Shown here in pieces: positions 1 to 5,783 of a DNA stretch of 8,580 bases. The stretch is taken from positions 1 to 8,580 of the forward strand of contig PNJM01000097.1 in assembly GCA_013821865.1 (NCBI GenBank). The letters are read 5' to 3'. Every line of letters begins with the position of its first letter. The stretch's first letter is position 1. The position numbers were made by a program, and so were the translations under genes. This DNA is from Rhodocyclaceae bacterium (GTDB lineage: Bacteria > Pseudomonadota > Gammaproteobacteria > Burkholderiales > Rhodocyclaceae). Under the pieces are notes generated by a model. It was not told the DNA's origin, did no database searches, and worked only from the letters and a program-made list of their open reading frames with translations.

Positions 1-782
1 ATGTGGGGCCGCTGGCGCGCACGGCGCGGGACTGCGCGCGCCTCATGAAGGTCATCTCGGGCCACGACCCGCTCGACGTGACTTCCTCGAAGGAACCGGT
101 TCCCGACTACGAGGGGGCGCTCGACGGCGACGTTCGCGGGCTCAGGATCGGCGTGCCGACCAACTATTTCTTCGACGGCATCGATCCCGAGATAGGGGCG
201 GCGTTCGAGACGGCGCTCGCGGTATTCAAGGCGCGGGGTGCGACCGTCGAGCGCATCGAGATCCCGCATATGGACGCGATCGCCGCCTACACTTCGGTGG
301 TCTCGCGCGTCGAGGGCGGCAGCATCCATGCCCAATGGATGCGCGACCATCCGCAGGACTATTCGATCCATCTGAGCGCGCGGCTCTACAACGCGCATGG
401 CATCCCGGCGACCTATTATGTCGAGGCGCTGTCGCGCCGCGGCGCGCTTTTGAAGGCGGTCGGCAAGCAGTTCTTCGGCCGGGCCGACGTGATGGTGGCC
501 CCGGTGCTGCGCACCAAAGTGCCGACGCTCGAAGCGACCGACGTCGACGCCGGCGCGCCGGGCGTCATCGACCGCTTCTTGGAAGTTTCTTACGGCACGC
601 GGCCGATCAACTATCTGGGGCTGCCGGCGGTAAGCGTCCCCGGCGGCTTCGATTCCGACGGACTGCCGATCGGTTTCCAGATCATCGGGCGGCCGTTCGC
701 GGAGGCGCGCATCCTGAAAGCGGCCGACGCCTACCAGTGCGACACCGACTGGCACATGCGGCGCCCGCCGATCAGCGCCTGA
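1..782 (+). CDS. Amidase signature family enzyme, C-terminal part (cut by left edge)
   Basis: The frame is open from the left edge to TGA at 780-782. The GTG at 3 is very probably internal: it sits in the GPLART-R-D block that lies near residue 200 of amidase-signature enzymes (GatA, aryl and indoleacetamide amidases). The 259 residues seen would complete a protein of about 460. Visible C-terminal hallmarks are an ADVMVAPV strand (about residues 161-168), the N-YLGLPAVSVPGG block (about 203-216), GLPIGFQIIGRPF (about 221-233) and a terminal DTDWH-RP. The family hydrolyses amide bonds with a Ser-cisSer-Lys triad, which lies upstream of the window, so catalytic competence cannot be checked. The substrate is unknown. 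GatA of the tRNA-dependent amidotransferase is a less likely reading because no gatB or gatC is adjacent. The gene converges on manC and shows no functional tie to the polysaccharide genes, so it probably marks the edge of that locus. Confidence 0.9.
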   Translation, partial: VGPLARTARDCARLMKVISGHDPLDVTSSKEPVPDYEGALDGDVRGLRIGVPTNYFFDGIDPEIGAAFETALAVFKARGATVERIEIPHMDAIAAYTSVVSRVEGGSIHAQWMRDHPQDYSIHLSARLYNAHGIPATYYVEALSRRGALLKAVGKQFFGRADVMVAPVLRTKVPTLEATDVDAGAPGVIDRFLEVSYGTRPINYLGLPAVSVPGGFDSDGLPIGFQIIGRPFAEARILKAADAYQCDTDWHMRRPPISA

Positions 783-793
783 GGGGAGAGCGC

Positions 794-818
794 CGGCGGC
801 GCAAGCTACGCGCCGCCG
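794..818. terminator. G+C-rich hairpin 1 of convergent terminator region
   Basis: CGGCGGCGC (794-802) and GCGCCGCCG (810-818) are perfect 9-bp inverted arms around a 7-base loop, 12 bases after the amidase stop. No T-tract follows on either strand, so this is not a textbook intrinsic terminator. Its place between convergent genes suggests a transcription stop or RNA 3'-end protection. Confidence 0.5.
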
Positions 819-843
819 CCGCGGGGCGAAGGCCACAGCCGGA

Positions 844-869
844 CCGAGCGGCCCCGGGTGGCCGCTCGG
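844..869. terminator. G+C-rich hairpin 2 of convergent terminator region
   Basis: CCGAGCGGCC (844-853) and GGCCGCTCGG (860-869) form a perfect 10-bp stem with a 6-base loop, CCGGGT. It lies between the amidase stop and the manC stop at 921. It is symmetrical, so it could act on transcripts from both sides. Like hairpin 1 it lacks a T-tract. Confidence 0.55.
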
Positions 870-920
870 GGGCGGACCACATGTGCGGGAAACGATGACG
901 AGACGATCCGGGCCGCGGCG

Positions 921-2348
921 TCAGTCGGTGGTGCTGCGCCGATACACATCCTCCAGCCGGACGATGTCGTCCTCGCCCAGATAGCTGCCGACCTGGACCT
1001 CGATCAGTTCGAGCGGAATTTTTCCCGGATTCGACAGGCGGTGCACAGCGCCGATCGGCACATAGACCGACTCGTTCTCGTGCACCAGCAGCACCTTGTC
1101 GTCGACCGTCACCTCGGCGGTTCCGCGCACCACCACCCAGTGCTCGGAGCGGTGGAAGTGCTTCTGCAGGGACAGCCGTGCGCCCGGCTTCACGCCGATG
1201 CGCTTGACCTGGTAGCGCGAGCCGAGATCGGCGCTCTGGTAGTAGCCCCAGGGCCGGTAGATGCGCCGGTGCGTTACCGCTTCCTGGCGGCCATGCGACT
1301 TCAGCCGCTCCACCAGCGCCTTCACCTGCTCGGCCTTGCTGCGCGAGGCCACCAGGACCGCATCCGGCGTGGTGACAATGATGATGTCGTCCAGTCCGAT
1401 GGCGGTGGTGAGGATCGAATCCTCCGAGCGCACCAGGCTGTTGCGGGTATCGAGCACTTCGGTCGCGCCCACCCGCACATTGCCGTCCGAATCGCGCTCG
1501 GAAATCTCGTGCACGGCATCCCAACTGCCGACATCCGACCATTGATAGATCGTCGGCAGCACGGCCGCGACATCGGTCCGCTCCATGACCGCGTAGTCGA
1601 CCGACTTGCGCGGAGCCAACGAGAAGCTCTTCTCGTCCAGGCGGATGAAATCGAGATCCTTGACGCTGCCGTCGACGGCGTCCTTGGCGGCCTGCTTGAT
1701 GGCGGGCTCGAACCGATCGAACTCGCGCAGCATGGTGTCGGCGCGGAACAGGAAATTGCCGCTGTTCCACAGATAGCCCTCGGCCACATAGCGGCCGGCG
1801 GTCTCGGCGTCCGGCTTCTCCACGAAGGCCGCGACCTTGTGGACCGCCTCGTCCACCAGCTCGCCGCGCCGAATGTAGCCGTAGCTGGTGGCCGGATGCG
1901 TAGGGGTGATGCCGAAGGTGACGATCATGCCGGTCAGCGCGGCCGGCAGCGCCCGTCGGCAGGCGGCGCGAAACTCGGCCGCGTCCGGCACCACATGGTC
2001 GGCCGCGAGCACCAGCAGCGGCGCCGCCGGATCGGTCAACGCCACCAGCTCGGCGCAGGCCGCGATGGCGGGGGCGGAGTCCCGCCGCGCCGGCTCCAGC
2101 ACGATCCGCGCGCCCGGGGCGCTCTCCCGCGCCTGCTCGGCGACCACGAAGCGGAAATCCGCATTGGTGATGATGACCGGCGGGGCGAATTGCTCGGGGT
2201 CGGTGACCCGCGCCAGCGCCTGCTGAAAAGTCGATTGCGGGCCGACCAGTTCAACGAACTGTTTCGGCATGCTCTCGCGCGAGAGCGGCCACAGCCGGGT
2301 GCCGGCGCCGCCGCACAGGATGACTGGCGTGATCAATGTCGTCGTCAT
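921..2348 (-). CDS. manC: Bifunctional mannose-1-phosphate guanylyltransferase / mannose-6-phosphate isomerase
   Basis: This 475-residue protein has the usual length of the type II ManC/CpsB/XanB family. It converts mannose-1-phosphate and GTP to GDP-mannose in the cytosol, and its C-terminal half isomerises fructose-6-phosphate to mannose-6-phosphate. The nucleotidyltransferase domain covers about residues 5-285: the pyrophosphorylase signature LCGGAGTRLWPLSR with PKQF (11-31), LAADHV with a likely metal-binding Asp117, FVEKP (175-179), LWNSGNFLF (193-201) and SDVGSW (271-276). A linker leads to the cupin-type isomerase domain (about 320-470), with PWGYY (366-370), the metal-site run QKHFHRSEHW (395-404) and the terminal YLGEDDIVRLED-Y. 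Both active sites look intact. The ATG at 2348 has GAGG four bases upstream and leads directly into the first beta strand. GDP-mannose feeds mannose, fucose and GDP-rhamnose routes, so the final sugar is open. No phosphomannomutase gene is in the window. Confidence 0.96.
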   Translation of the reverse strand: MTTTLITPVILCGGAGTRLWPLSRESMPKQFVELVGPQSTFQQALARVTDPEQFAPPVIITNADFRFVVAEQARESAPGARIVLEPARRDSAPAIAACAELVALTDPAAPLLVLAADHVVPDAAEFRAACRRALPAALTGMIVTFGITPTHPATSYGYIRRGELVDEAVHKVAAFVEKPDAETAGRYVAEGYLWNSGNFLFRADTMLREFDRFEPAIKQAAKDAVDGSVKDLDFIRLDEKSFSLAPRKSVDYAVMERTDVAAVLPTIYQWSDVGSWDAVHEISERDSDGNVRVGATEVLDTRNSLVRSEDSILTTAIGLDDIIIVTTPDAVLVASRSKAEQVKALVERLKSHGRQEAVTHRRIYRPWGYYQSADLGSRYQVKRIGVKPGARLSLQKHFHRSEHWVVVRGTAEVTVDDKVLLVHENESVYVPIGAVHRLSNPGKIPLELIEVQVGSYLGEDDIVRLEDVYRRSTTD

Positions 2349-2355
2349 GATGCCT

Positions 2356-2478
2356 CAGCATGTACAACAAGCCCAGCGCGCTTGGAACAGCATTTGCCTG
2401 GCGGCTTGTCCAGACCGTGTGACCAAACATGCTGGACCCGTGCGCGTGCATATTCATGCCTCAAACAGATGCAGCATG
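2356..2478. repeat. Three copies of heptamer CAGCATG upstream of manC
   Basis: CAGCATG occurs at 2356-2362 and 2472-2478, and its complement CATGCTG at 2428-2434. The first and middle copies extend to an 8-bp inverted pair (CAGCATGT / ACATGCTG). All lie within 130 bases upstream of the manC start, the first only 8 bases from it. They could be regulator half-sites, but the spacing is irregular and chance cannot be excluded. Confidence 0.3.
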
Positions 2479-2626
2479 CCTGCGGGGCGACGGTGGGGGC
2501 GATATGCATCGGAATAATGAGGAGGATTCGTCGGAAACATCATCGAAAAATGTCACGTCGCGCCGGCAGGCGGCATTGCAGGCACCACCGCAGAACCGAC
2601 ATGCAATCTCCCGCCTCGACGCTGTC

Positions 2627-2650
2627 GCGATAAGCTGCAAAGCTTGTCGC
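2627..2650 (+). other. 10-bp RNA hairpin with GCAA tetraloop, upstream of glycosyltransferase
   Basis: GCGATAAGCT (2627-2636), loop GCAA (2637-2640) and AGCTTGTCGC (2641-2650) form a 10-bp stem in plus-strand RNA, with nine Watson-Crick pairs and one G-U wobble. The loop fits the GNRA tetraloop class. On the minus strand the wobble becomes an A-C mismatch, so the structure favours a plus-strand transcript. No T-tract follows, so it is not an intrinsic terminator. It ends 145 bases before the glycosyltransferase start and may be part of its 5' leader. Confidence 0.45.
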
Positions 2651-2795
2651 CGCGTTCATGGTTTGGATCGGACCCATGACAGCAAGCGTCCCATTGTCGG
2701 GAGCGTCTGGGGGGCGCGCGCGAAACGTCGCCATTGCTCCCCGAGCGAAGTCGTCGCCGTTATAGGAATCAACAACCAAGAAGCAGTCTCCGACG

Positions 2796-3788
2796 ATGAA
2801 AGCCATTTACATCGCGTGGATAAATTATCAACGACGCGCGGAATCCATGCAAAACTATTTCGGGTACGAAATCTTCTATGTTGCCACTGGACACGTCTCG
2901 CGCCGTTACAAGATCGGCGCCTATTTGCTGCAGTGCAAGCGCACGCTCGACATTCTCCTGCGAGAACGGCCCGACGTCGTCTGGCTTCAGCTTCCTCCGA
3001 ATTTCCTCGTGCATCTCCTGCTGTTGTTCCGGTGGATTTCGCGCCGCCCGATCGTGGTGATCACGGATTGCCACAACGCGGCCTTTCGACGGCCCTGGCG
3101 CCTGTTTCCGTTCACCTCGTTCGCGCTCAATCGGGGCGATCTGGTGCTGGTGCACAATCGGGACGTGATCGGCATGGCGCAGCGCGCCGGTGTGCTGACT
3201 GAGCGGCTGCGGGTACTGGAGGATTGCGTCCCCTCCTTGGCGACCGTGGAACCCGCTGGCAACAATGCCGCCATGATCGTCATGCCCTGTTCGTTCCATG
3301 CGGATGAGCCGATCAAGGCGGTGCTGGACGCGGCCCGTCAGGTTCCAGCCGCAACCTTCGTGATCACGGGCAACCGGAAGAAGGTCGAAAGCCAGGGATT
3401 GATCGAGCGCGCGCCCGCCAATGTGGTGTTCCCCGGGTTCCTGCCGGCGGAAGAGTTCGATCGCCTATTGCTGGGGGCTTCGGCGGTGCTTTGCCTCACA
3501 ACCGAGGAGGGGATCCAGCTCAGCGCCGCCTCCGAGGCGATCGCGGCCGGCCGGCCGATGATTCTCAGCGACACGCGGTTGTTGCGCGAGCTGTTCGGAG
3601 AGGGGGCGATCTTCGTCGACAATTCGGCGTCCTCGATCGCCGCCGCCTGCCGCAATGCCATCGAACACGGGCAGAAGCACAGCGAAGCCGTGCGCGCGCT
3701 CGGCCAGCGGCGCATGAGCCGCTGGCTCTCGGCGGCGGCACCGATCCGCGCCCGCATCGCGGGAGGAGGCGAGCCGCTGCGGGCTTAG
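2796..3788 (+). CDS. GT-B-fold glycosyltransferase (GT4-like)
   Basis: A 330-residue protein likely to move a sugar from a nucleotide donor to a lipid-linked acceptor at the inner face of the membrane. The N-terminal Rossmann half (about 1-150) holds KAIYIAWI, the strand VVWLQLPP (61-68), PIVVITDCHNAAF (85-97) and GDLVLVHN (114-121). A hydrophobic run LVHLLLLF (71-78) may touch the membrane. The C-terminal half (about 158-300) begins with a strand IVMPCSF, has TFVITGN (187-193) and VVFPGFLP (210-217), and carries the donor-site region around EEGIQLSAASEAIAAGRP (237-254). Glu238 and Glu247 stand eight residues apart instead of the seven of the classical EX7E motif. At 330 residues it is at the short end for GT4. 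The ATG at 2796 has only a weak ribosome site but keeps the first beta strand; the next ATG (codon 18) would delete it. Donor, acceptor and linkage cannot be told from sequence. Its stop overlaps that of the convergent methyltransferase. Confidence 0.85.
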   Translation: MKAIYIAWINYQRRAESMQNYFGYEIFYVATGHVSRRYKIGAYLLQCKRTLDILLRERPDVVWLQLPPNFLVHLLLLFRWISRRPIVVITDCHNAAFRRPWRLFPFTSFALNRGDLVLVHNRDVIGMAQRAGVLTERLRVLEDCVPSLATVEPAGNNAAMIVMPCSFHADEPIKAVLDAARQVPAATFVITGNRKKVESQGLIERAPANVVFPGFLPAEEFDRLLLGASAVLCLTTEEGIQLSAASEAIAAGRPMILSDTRLLRELFGEGAIFVDNSASSIAAACRNAIEHGQKHSEAVRALGQRRMSRWLSAAAPIRARIAGGGEPLRA

Positions 3789-4759
3789 TCCGCGGCTTGC
3801 TTGCGCCGCATCCAGAACGATCCCGGCGCCGCCTCGCGCTGCGCCGCGAGGATCGGAAATGCGCGGCGCAAGGCTGGAACATCCCGATGGTGCAGGTCGT
3901 TGAGCGCGAACATGACCTCGAAGGCGCTGTTGAACGAGAGGAAGGCCTCCAGCAGGTATTGCTCGGTCCACAGCCGCCGCTGCGTCCGCAACCATTCGGC
4001 CGGATAGTCGCGCGGCGTGAATATGTCGTGGATGTGGACCAGCACGCCCGGCGGCAATACGGGCAAGATGCGCAGGAACTCGCATTCCACGTCCCCCATG
4101 GGGCGGACCACGTGACTCGAGTCGATGAACACCAGGTCGTCCGTCTGCAGCTCGCGGAACAGCGACAGATCGGCACGCTCGATGCGCTCGCGGCGGATCT
4201 CCGCGCCGACGCCCTCCAGCCAGGGATTCTCGAACGGTTCGAAGCAGATGTGGCGCGGCGCGTAGGCCGCCGTCTCGGCCTGGTTGGCGGCAATCGCCAG
4301 CCGCGCCAACAGCGTGGAGTGGCCGGATCCCACCTCGACGATGGTGGCGGGCCGGAACGCGCGGATGAATGAATAGAGGGCTTCGGCGTCACCCGCGCCG
4401 AGCATCGGATTGGCGTAGGAAAAGACCCTGCCGTTGATGGTGCGGCCCTCGAGCGCCTGCAACTCCGCGCCATAGTCGAATTTCTCGAGGACGGCGATCT
4501 GGCCGGCGAGGTTGAAGTCGATGCCGGGAAGGCTGCGCACCTCCGCGGGGTCGTGGATGAAATCGGACTCGGTGGTCACCGGCTCGTAATAATGGTTCCG
4601 CACCACGGTCACGCCGATACGGTCCTGCAGCCCGCGTGAAAGCTGCAGCCGCCACCGCCTGCGTGCGGCCAGCACCAGGAAGGGAACCGCGAGCGGAAAC
4701 AGAGCGGCCGCCGTCACGTCCACCGCACGTCCGACGTGCCTTTGAGCCACCCGCAGCAT
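3785..4759 (-). CDS. Membrane-anchored class I SAM-dependent methyltransferase (Methyltransf_24-like)
   Basis: The 324-residue reading from ATG 4759 begins with a basic stretch and one hydrophobic segment (about 15-32), followed by a run of arginines, which predicts an N-terminal anchor with the catalytic part in the cytoplasm. The SAM fold has motif I IVEVGSGHSTLLARL (140-154), an acidic strand end at CFEPFENPW (172-180), the strand LVFIDSSHV (209-217) and VHIHDIF (241-247). These are marks of the Methyltransf_24 group, often found in polysaccharide loci as presumed sugar O-methyltransferases. The frame stays open upstream to 5368, but that stretch reads as low-quality arginine-rich sequence and lies opposite the acetyltransferase gene. 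ATG 4759 has AGGA eight bases upstream and keeps the divergent gap free. TAA at 3785-3787 overlaps the TAG of the convergent glycosyltransferase. The methylated substrate is unknown. Confidence 0.85.
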   Translation of the reverse strand: MLRVAQRHVGRAVDVTAAALFPLAVPFLVLAARRRWRLQLSRGLQDRIGVTVVRNHYYEPVTTESDFIHDPAEVRSLPGIDFNLAGQIAVLEKFDYGAELQALEGRTINGRVFSYANPMLGAGDAEALYSFIRAFRPATIVEVGSGHSTLLARLAIAANQAETAAYAPRHICFEPFENPWLEGVGAEIRRERIERADLSLFRELQTDDLVFIDSSHVVRPMGDVECEFLRILPVLPPGVLVHIHDIFTPRDYPAEWLRTQRRLWTEQYLLEAFLSFNSAFEVMFALNDLHHRDVPALRRAFPILAAQREAAPGSFWMRRKQAAD

Positions 4760-4891
4760 TGCGTCCGTCCTGTAAGTGCCAGCCTCACGGCTTGCTCCAT
4801 GAGACCAGCAGCGAGGCTGCGGCCGTTGTGTGGACGAAGTGTGGCGATGATCGAACTTTAGAGAATTCGCTCTGCTGCGGGCGAAGCGAGG

Positions 4892-4921
4892 GCTGACCGA
4901 AACGGCCCCGCTTGCTATCTT
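4892..4921 (+). promoter_or_regulatory. Candidate housekeeping promoter of the acetyltransferase gene, possibly leaderless
   Basis: GCTGAC (4892-4897), 17 bases, then CTATCT (4915-4920) matches the alphaproteobacterial CTTGAC-N17-CTATAT pattern at 4/6 and 5/6. Read as sigma70, the pair is CTGACC / TATCTT, also with a 17-base spacer. The normal distance from -10 to start would put transcription start at about 4928, the A of the ATG. The GAGGG at 4922-4926 is only one base from the ATG, too close for normal ribosome binding, which fits a leaderless transcript. Confidence 0.4.
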
Positions 4922-4927
4922 GAGGGC

Positions 4928-5674
4928 ATGACAGAGACAGCGGTCACTGCATCTTGGACGGGAGAACAGCCGGGAGACGCGCGCTTCCTCGACGATCCGG
5001 CGCTGATCGAGTCGCCGCGCCTGCGGGCGCTGCTGCGCCTCGGTGGCGGGCGGGTTCCGTCGCGGCTCGCCATTCGGCTGGCGCGGCGCTGGGAGGGGGG
5101 CCCGTGCTACAGCCGCACCTGGCGAAGATTGTTGTGGGAACGCAACGGGGTGGAGGTCGGCGCCTATTCGTATGGCGCATTGATGGAACTCACCCCGCAT
5201 CCGCGCAAAGGGTTGCGCATCGGCCGCTATGTCTCCATGGCGCTGACCATGCGGTGGGGCCTCAACCACCCGATGGACCGCGTCAGCACCAGTCCGATGT
5301 TCTATCCGGGCCGCTACGGATACATGTTCAATGTGAACGAGCCGTCGCCCGCGCTGGAGATCGGCCACGACGCCTGGATCGGCGAAAATGCCGTCGTCAT
5401 GCCGGGCTGCCGGCGCATCGGTATCGGCGCGGTGGTCGGCGCAGGCGCGATCGTGACCCGCGACGTGCCGGATTTCGCAATCGTGACCGGGATGCCGGCG
5501 ACGATCCGCCGCTATCGTTTCGATGAGGCATTGCGGGAAAAGATCCTTGCCTCACGCTGGTGGGAGCGCGACCTCGCGCAATTGATGCCCTGGCAGAGGC
5601 AGTTCACGCTGGCGGCCGGCGGCGGTGCGGTCGAGGCCGCGCTTGAGGAGATCGCTGCGCTGGCGCGGCGCTGA
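4928..5674 (+). CDS. CatB-like hexapeptide-repeat O-acetyltransferase (XAT group)
   Basis: A 248-residue protein of the left-handed beta-helix acyltransferases, which transfer acetyl from acetyl-CoA to hydroxyl groups in the cytoplasm. After about 60 non-conserved residues come ERNGVEVGAYSYG (71-83) and LRIGRYVSMA (96-105), family marks of the xenobiotic-acetyltransferase group. The NHPMDRVSTSP segment (113-123) carries the likely catalytic His114. The hexapeptide core with alternating I/V-G positions runs from LEIGHDAWIG to VTGMPA (143-191). A helical C-terminal tail of about 55 residues follows. In a polysaccharide locus the likely acceptor is a sugar hydroxyl on the lipid-linked repeat or a nucleotide sugar; antibiotic acetylation is less likely. 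The ATG at 4928 is the only early start; the next in-frame ATG falls inside the conserved fold. It is divergent from the anchored methyltransferase (168-bp gap) and followed in the same direction by a second methyltransferase. Confidence 0.88.
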   Translation: MTETAVTASWTGEQPGDARFLDDPALIESPRLRALLRLGGGRVPSRLAIRLARRWEGGPCYSRTWRRLLWERNGVEVGAYSYGALMELTPHPRKGLRIGRYVSMALTMRWGLNHPMDRVSTSPMFYPGRYGYMFNVNEPSPALEIGHDAWIGENAVVMPGCRRIGIGAVVGAGAIVTRDVPDFAIVTGMPATIRRYRFDEALREKILASRWWERDLAQLMPWQRQFTLAAGGGAVEAALEEIAALARR

Positions 5675-5722
5675 TATCGCCGGCTCGATGCGCGCGGAAA
5701 CCGACGTGCATCCGTCCGCACT

Positions 5723-5750
5723 TTGACGAACCGGTCGCTGAACCCATAGG
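5723..5750 (+). promoter_or_regulatory. Candidate promoter upstream of the four-cysteine methyltransferase
   Basis: TTGACG (5723-5728, 5/6 to the sigma70 -35), a 16-base spacer and CATAGG (5745-5750, 3/6) lie in the 109-bp gap after the acetyltransferase. Transcription start would fall near 5757, leaving a leader of about 27 bases that contains the AGGAG ribosome site. The -35 is good and the -10 weak; readthrough from the acetyltransferase gene is also possible. Confidence 0.4.
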
Positions 5751-5783
5751 GTCGCTCCCTCCAATGTCGTGACAGGAGCGCGC

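Larger units (their letters stand above)
2349..2795. other. 447-bp divergent intergenic region between manC and the glycosyltransferase
   Basis: No convincing gene is present. It should hold the promoters of both flanking genes, but I find no good -35/-10 pair with 16-18 spacing on either strand. A TATAGG at 2761-2766 could be a -10 for the plus-strand gene but lacks a matching -35. It holds three copies of CAGCATG on the manC side, a 10-bp hairpin at 2627-2650, and an isolated AGGAGG (2520-2525) with no start codon at a usable distance. Confidence 0.6.

Noticed and set aside
2271..2286. 16-bp perfect palindrome GCTCTCGCGCGAGAGC
   Set aside because: It lies inside manC, where it encodes the conserved LSRES part of the nucleotide-binding signature, so the protein sequence and codon bias largely explain it.
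2520..2525. AGGAGG, a near-perfect Shine-Dalgarno
   Set aside because: No ATG, GTG or TTG lies 4-12 bases downstream; the next ATG (2550) is 24 bases away. Probably chance.
858..2633. 591-codon plus-strand frame running opposite manC
   Set aside because: It is the antisense shadow of a strongly supported gene, caused by high-G+C codon bias. The product is rich in Arg, His and Gln with no recognisable domain and no suitable ribosome site.
2517..2633. 38-codon frame with a very basic product before the glycosyltransferase gene
   Set aside because: No ribosome site precedes its ATG. The composition is what G+C-rich non-coding DNA gives in this frame, and it is the tail of the manC shadow frame.
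4760..5368. Upstream extension of the anchored methyltransferase (about 200 more residues)
   Set aside because: The extra part is arginine-rich, unlike any methyltransferase N-terminus, and runs opposite the acetyltransferase gene. ATG 4759 has a ribosome site and fits the family length.
5769..5783. GTG start five codons upstream of the four-cysteine methyltransferase ATG
   Set aside because: The AGGAG ribosome site lies inside this extension and is correctly spaced for the ATG at 5784.
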